The notes under the pieces are model-generated. The model was given only the letters and a program-made list of their open reading frames with translations, did no database searches and had not been told where the DNA came from. From CAYRZL01 sp964428795 (GTDB lineage: Bacteria > Bacillota > Clostridia > Lachnospirales > Lachnospiraceae): a DNA stretch of 32,581 nucleotides. Of the stretch, positions 31,064 to 32,581 are shown in pieces. A program made the translations under genes and the position numbers. The DNA is taken from positions 1-32,581 of the forward strand of contig CAYRZL010000022.1 in assembly GCA_964428795.1 (NCBI GenBank), read 5' to 3'. Position 1 is the stretch's first letter. Each line of letters opens with the position of its first letter.

Positions 31064-31909
31064 TCAACCTCCAAGCCGGTAATTGCGTCCTTCTTCTCGC
31101 TTGATCTGGACGATATGCTTTCCACATCGTTCACGGATTCTCCCTCCAAGAGCTTCATCAAAGTCAATGATTTTCTCCAGAGTCCATTCTGTGCTAATAA
31201 TCGTTAATGCATCAGGATTCTGATATCTGGCATCTAACAAGCGATATGTATGATCAAACTCTTTTTGTGTTGGCTGTTCTCCATGTCTTTTCTTGAAAAG
31301 ATCATCAAGATATAGAACTGAGCACTGCTGCAACGGTCTCAGAAGCCGATTATATTCATCCTTGTTGTAATAAGCAGCATCAAGTTTTCCCATGATATCT
31401 AACCATCGTGTATATCGGCATGAATATCCCATCTTCGCCAGTGTGACGAATGATGCGGTGCATAGATGTGTCTTTCCGCAGCCGGACTGTCCGGTTACTA
31501 GCAACCATCCACGTACATCGTCATCGACATATCTGCGAATTCTGGATTTCATCAGCTGCTGCCAAGGTTCTGTATCATGATATGATTCAAAGGTTTTGTC
31601 CTGCCAGTTTTTCACGACACCTGACCGGTCAAGCCGGAGTAAACTGTTGACAGTATTGAGACAATCGCAGTTATATGCCTCTCTCTGCTGTGCTTCTCTG
31701 TTCCACCTCAACAGGCTACCTTTGTTTCCGCAGAACGGGCAGTCAATACCGTATTTCTCCCAAAGAGTCTTTTTCTTCGGGTCAGGGTCAGCCTTTGCTT
31801 TCTGCCTATTAGATACATCACACAACCATTCCTGATACTCGTCCTCAGACATCTTAGCAATATCAGATGGCAAATTCATTAAATCTGCCGTTTTCATAAC
31901 TAGCTGCAT
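31064..31909 (-). CDS. DnaC/IstB-like AAA+ helicase loader
   Basis: This encodes 281 aa from the ATG at 31909, 5 nt from AAGGGAGG; it overlaps the initiator gene by 47 bp. The N-terminal third has a Cys cluster (CPFCGNKG at 57-64, CDC at 81-83) that could bind zinc. The ATPase part has Walker A GQSGCGKT (140-147), Walker B VLYLDD (198-203) and an arginine-rich end (GGRIRERCGKHIVQI). It should load the replicative DNA helicase at the phage origin together with the initiator encoded just upstream. Confidence 0.9.
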   Translation of the reverse strand: MQLVMKTADLMNLPSDIAKMSEDEYQEWLCDVSNRQKAKADPDPKKKTLWEKYGIDCPFCGNKGSLLRWNREAQQREAYNCDCLNTVNSLLRLDRSGVVKNWQDKTFESYHDTEPWQQLMKSRIRRYVDDDVRGWLLVTGQSGCGKTHLCTASFVTLAKMGYSCRYTRWLDIMGKLDAAYYNKDEYNRLLRPLQQCSVLYLDDLFKKRHGEQPTQKEFDHTYRLLDARYQNPDALTIISTEWTLEKIIDFDEALGGRIRERCGKHIVQIKREEGRNYRLGG

Positions 31910-32501
31910 TGTTTCCTCCCTTGTTATCGTAGTTCCCCTCCAGAACCTTCGCCGCATTCTGCGGATTGAGTAACCAGTCCAGCGTTGCGTTCCAGTTTCG
32001 ATCATTCTTTCCGGTCAAAAAATGGCTTGCCTGTGCCTTACAGAAAACCTGATGCAAATCTTCCTCTCCGAAATCTTTTAGCCTCGCTTCAATGGCTTTC
32101 TTTCGGTTTTCTGTCAGCTTGACACACTTTGGCAATGCGGTGCATGTGCGGTTGTAATCATCGACTATCGACTGATAATCAATTTCAACTTTCGGCTTTT
32201 TCTTCAGCTGTTCTGGAACCGCAGTCGGAATAACCGCTTTGTACCGTGCAATCTGAACACCGTTGATAATCTGCTTGCTTTTTACCAACAATCTCCGGTC
32301 ACATAGCTCGGCGAGTGTATTCATCACCGTCTGGCGAGTGGCATTCAGCCACTCCGCCAGATAATTTATACTTCCACAGAACTCACACGTGCCGTCCTGC
32401 GAGAAACCATAGATGATTGCATATACCAACAGCAAATTACCTTTTAAGTGCAAATCACTTACCATCCATCTCTGAATAGTTATGTAACTCTGTTTGTTCA
32501 T
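31863..32501 (-). CDS. phage replication initiator with N-terminal helix-turn-helix
   Basis: This encodes 212 aa, ATG 5 nt from GGAGG and 9 bp after the SSB stop. Residues 1-95 are a winged-helix domain (LHLKGNLLLVYAIIYGFSQD, NYLAEWLNATRQTVMNTLAEL, NGVQIARYK). The C-terminal part has a DnaD-like or Rep-like block (FLTGKNDRNWNATLDWLLNPQNAAKVLEG). Such proteins recognise the phage origin and recruit the loader. The order SSB, initiator, loader is common in Firmicute phages. Confidence 0.82.
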   Translation of the reverse strand: MNKQSYITIQRWMVSDLHLKGNLLLVYAIIYGFSQDGTCEFCGSINYLAEWLNATRQTVMNTLAELCDRRLLVKSKQIINGVQIARYKAVIPTAVPEQLKKKPKVEIDYQSIVDDYNRTCTALPKCVKLTENRKKAIEARLKDFGEEDLHQVFCKAQASHFLTGKNDRNWNATLDWLLNPQNAAKVLEGNYDNKGGNNAASYENGRFNEFAI

Positions 32502-32510
32502 GCTGCCTCC

Positions 32511-32581
32511 TTAGAACGGAACTTCACCGTCATCATCGGAAATCTCGCTGAAATCCGAGTCGCCGGTCGGCATATCGAAGC
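32511..32581 (-). CDS. ssb: single-strand DNA-binding protein, C-terminal end only
   Basis: The frame entering at the right edge ends DFSEISDDDGEVPF then TAA. An acidic linker followed by DDDGEVPF is the conserved SSB tail, which recruits partner proteins. Only the last 23 residues lie in the window, so the call rests on this tail and on its position before the replication initiator. Confidence 0.8.
   Translation of the reverse strand, partial: FDMPTGDSDFSEISDDDGEVPF

Overview
This window is part of a tailed-phage or prophage genome of the long, non-contractile-tail (siphovirus) type. The host is probably a Gram-positive member of the Clostridia. I infer this from the gene families, the strong GGAGG ribosome binding sites, the frequent TTG/GTG starts and a type I-C CRISPR-like repeat typical of gut Firmicutes. 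No host genes, integrase or lysis genes are visible. Almost every gene lies on the minus strand, so the genome reads from the right end of the window to the left.

Reading order, right to left. (1) 32.6-29.6 kb is the replication and early module: the C-terminus of a single-strand binding protein, a helix-turn-helix replication initiator, a DnaC-like helicase loader, a RuvC-like resolvase and two unknown proteins. (2) 29.5-26.2 kb is an accessory region: a ParB-family protein behind a 24-bp palindrome, an unknown protein, a YopX-family protein, a tiny zinc-ribbon (Lar-like) protein, the N-terminal stub of a Dam-type methylase, a two-gene plus-strand cassette with its own terminator, a 23-aa peptide and a sigma-region-4-like regulator. 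(3) 26.2-25.4 kb holds a tRNA-Thr(UGU) with its own promoter, a solitary type I-C CRISPR repeat, and a DUF1492-type late regulator. (4) 25.4-25.15 kb is a control region: eight hexamers phased at exactly 10 bp, a promoter with a palindrome between its boxes, and a structured leader of about 165 nt.

(5) 25.15-23.2 kb is a tightly overlapping three-gene module: a ParB/sulfiredoxin-fold protein, a DpdA-like (TGT-family) transglycosylase and a VUT/YhhQ-type queuosine-precursor transporter. It looks like a compact system for placing a 7-deazaguanine base in phage DNA using precursor taken from the host's surroundings. (6) 23.2-14.9 kb is packaging and head: TerS, TerL, portal, minor capsid protein, Prp cysteine protease, scaffold, major capsid, connectors, tail terminator and major tail protein. 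Scaffold, capsid and major tail protein all begin with an LQ[LM]FA motif like the Prp cleavage site of ribosomal protein L27. (7) 14.9-1 is the tail: chaperones G and GT with a T TTT TTA slippery site, tape measure, Dit with an inserted domain, Tal-like protein, a BppU-like baseplate protein, a small distal tail protein and a giant adhesin of more than 2,061 residues that runs off the left end.

The most interesting parts are the solitary CRISPR repeat (a candidate RNA anti-CRISPR), the deazaguanine module, the 10-bp phased promoter array and the Prp-site signatures. The repeat, the modification module, the Lar-like protein and the methylase stub together suggest that 23-27 kb is largely devoted to countering host defences.
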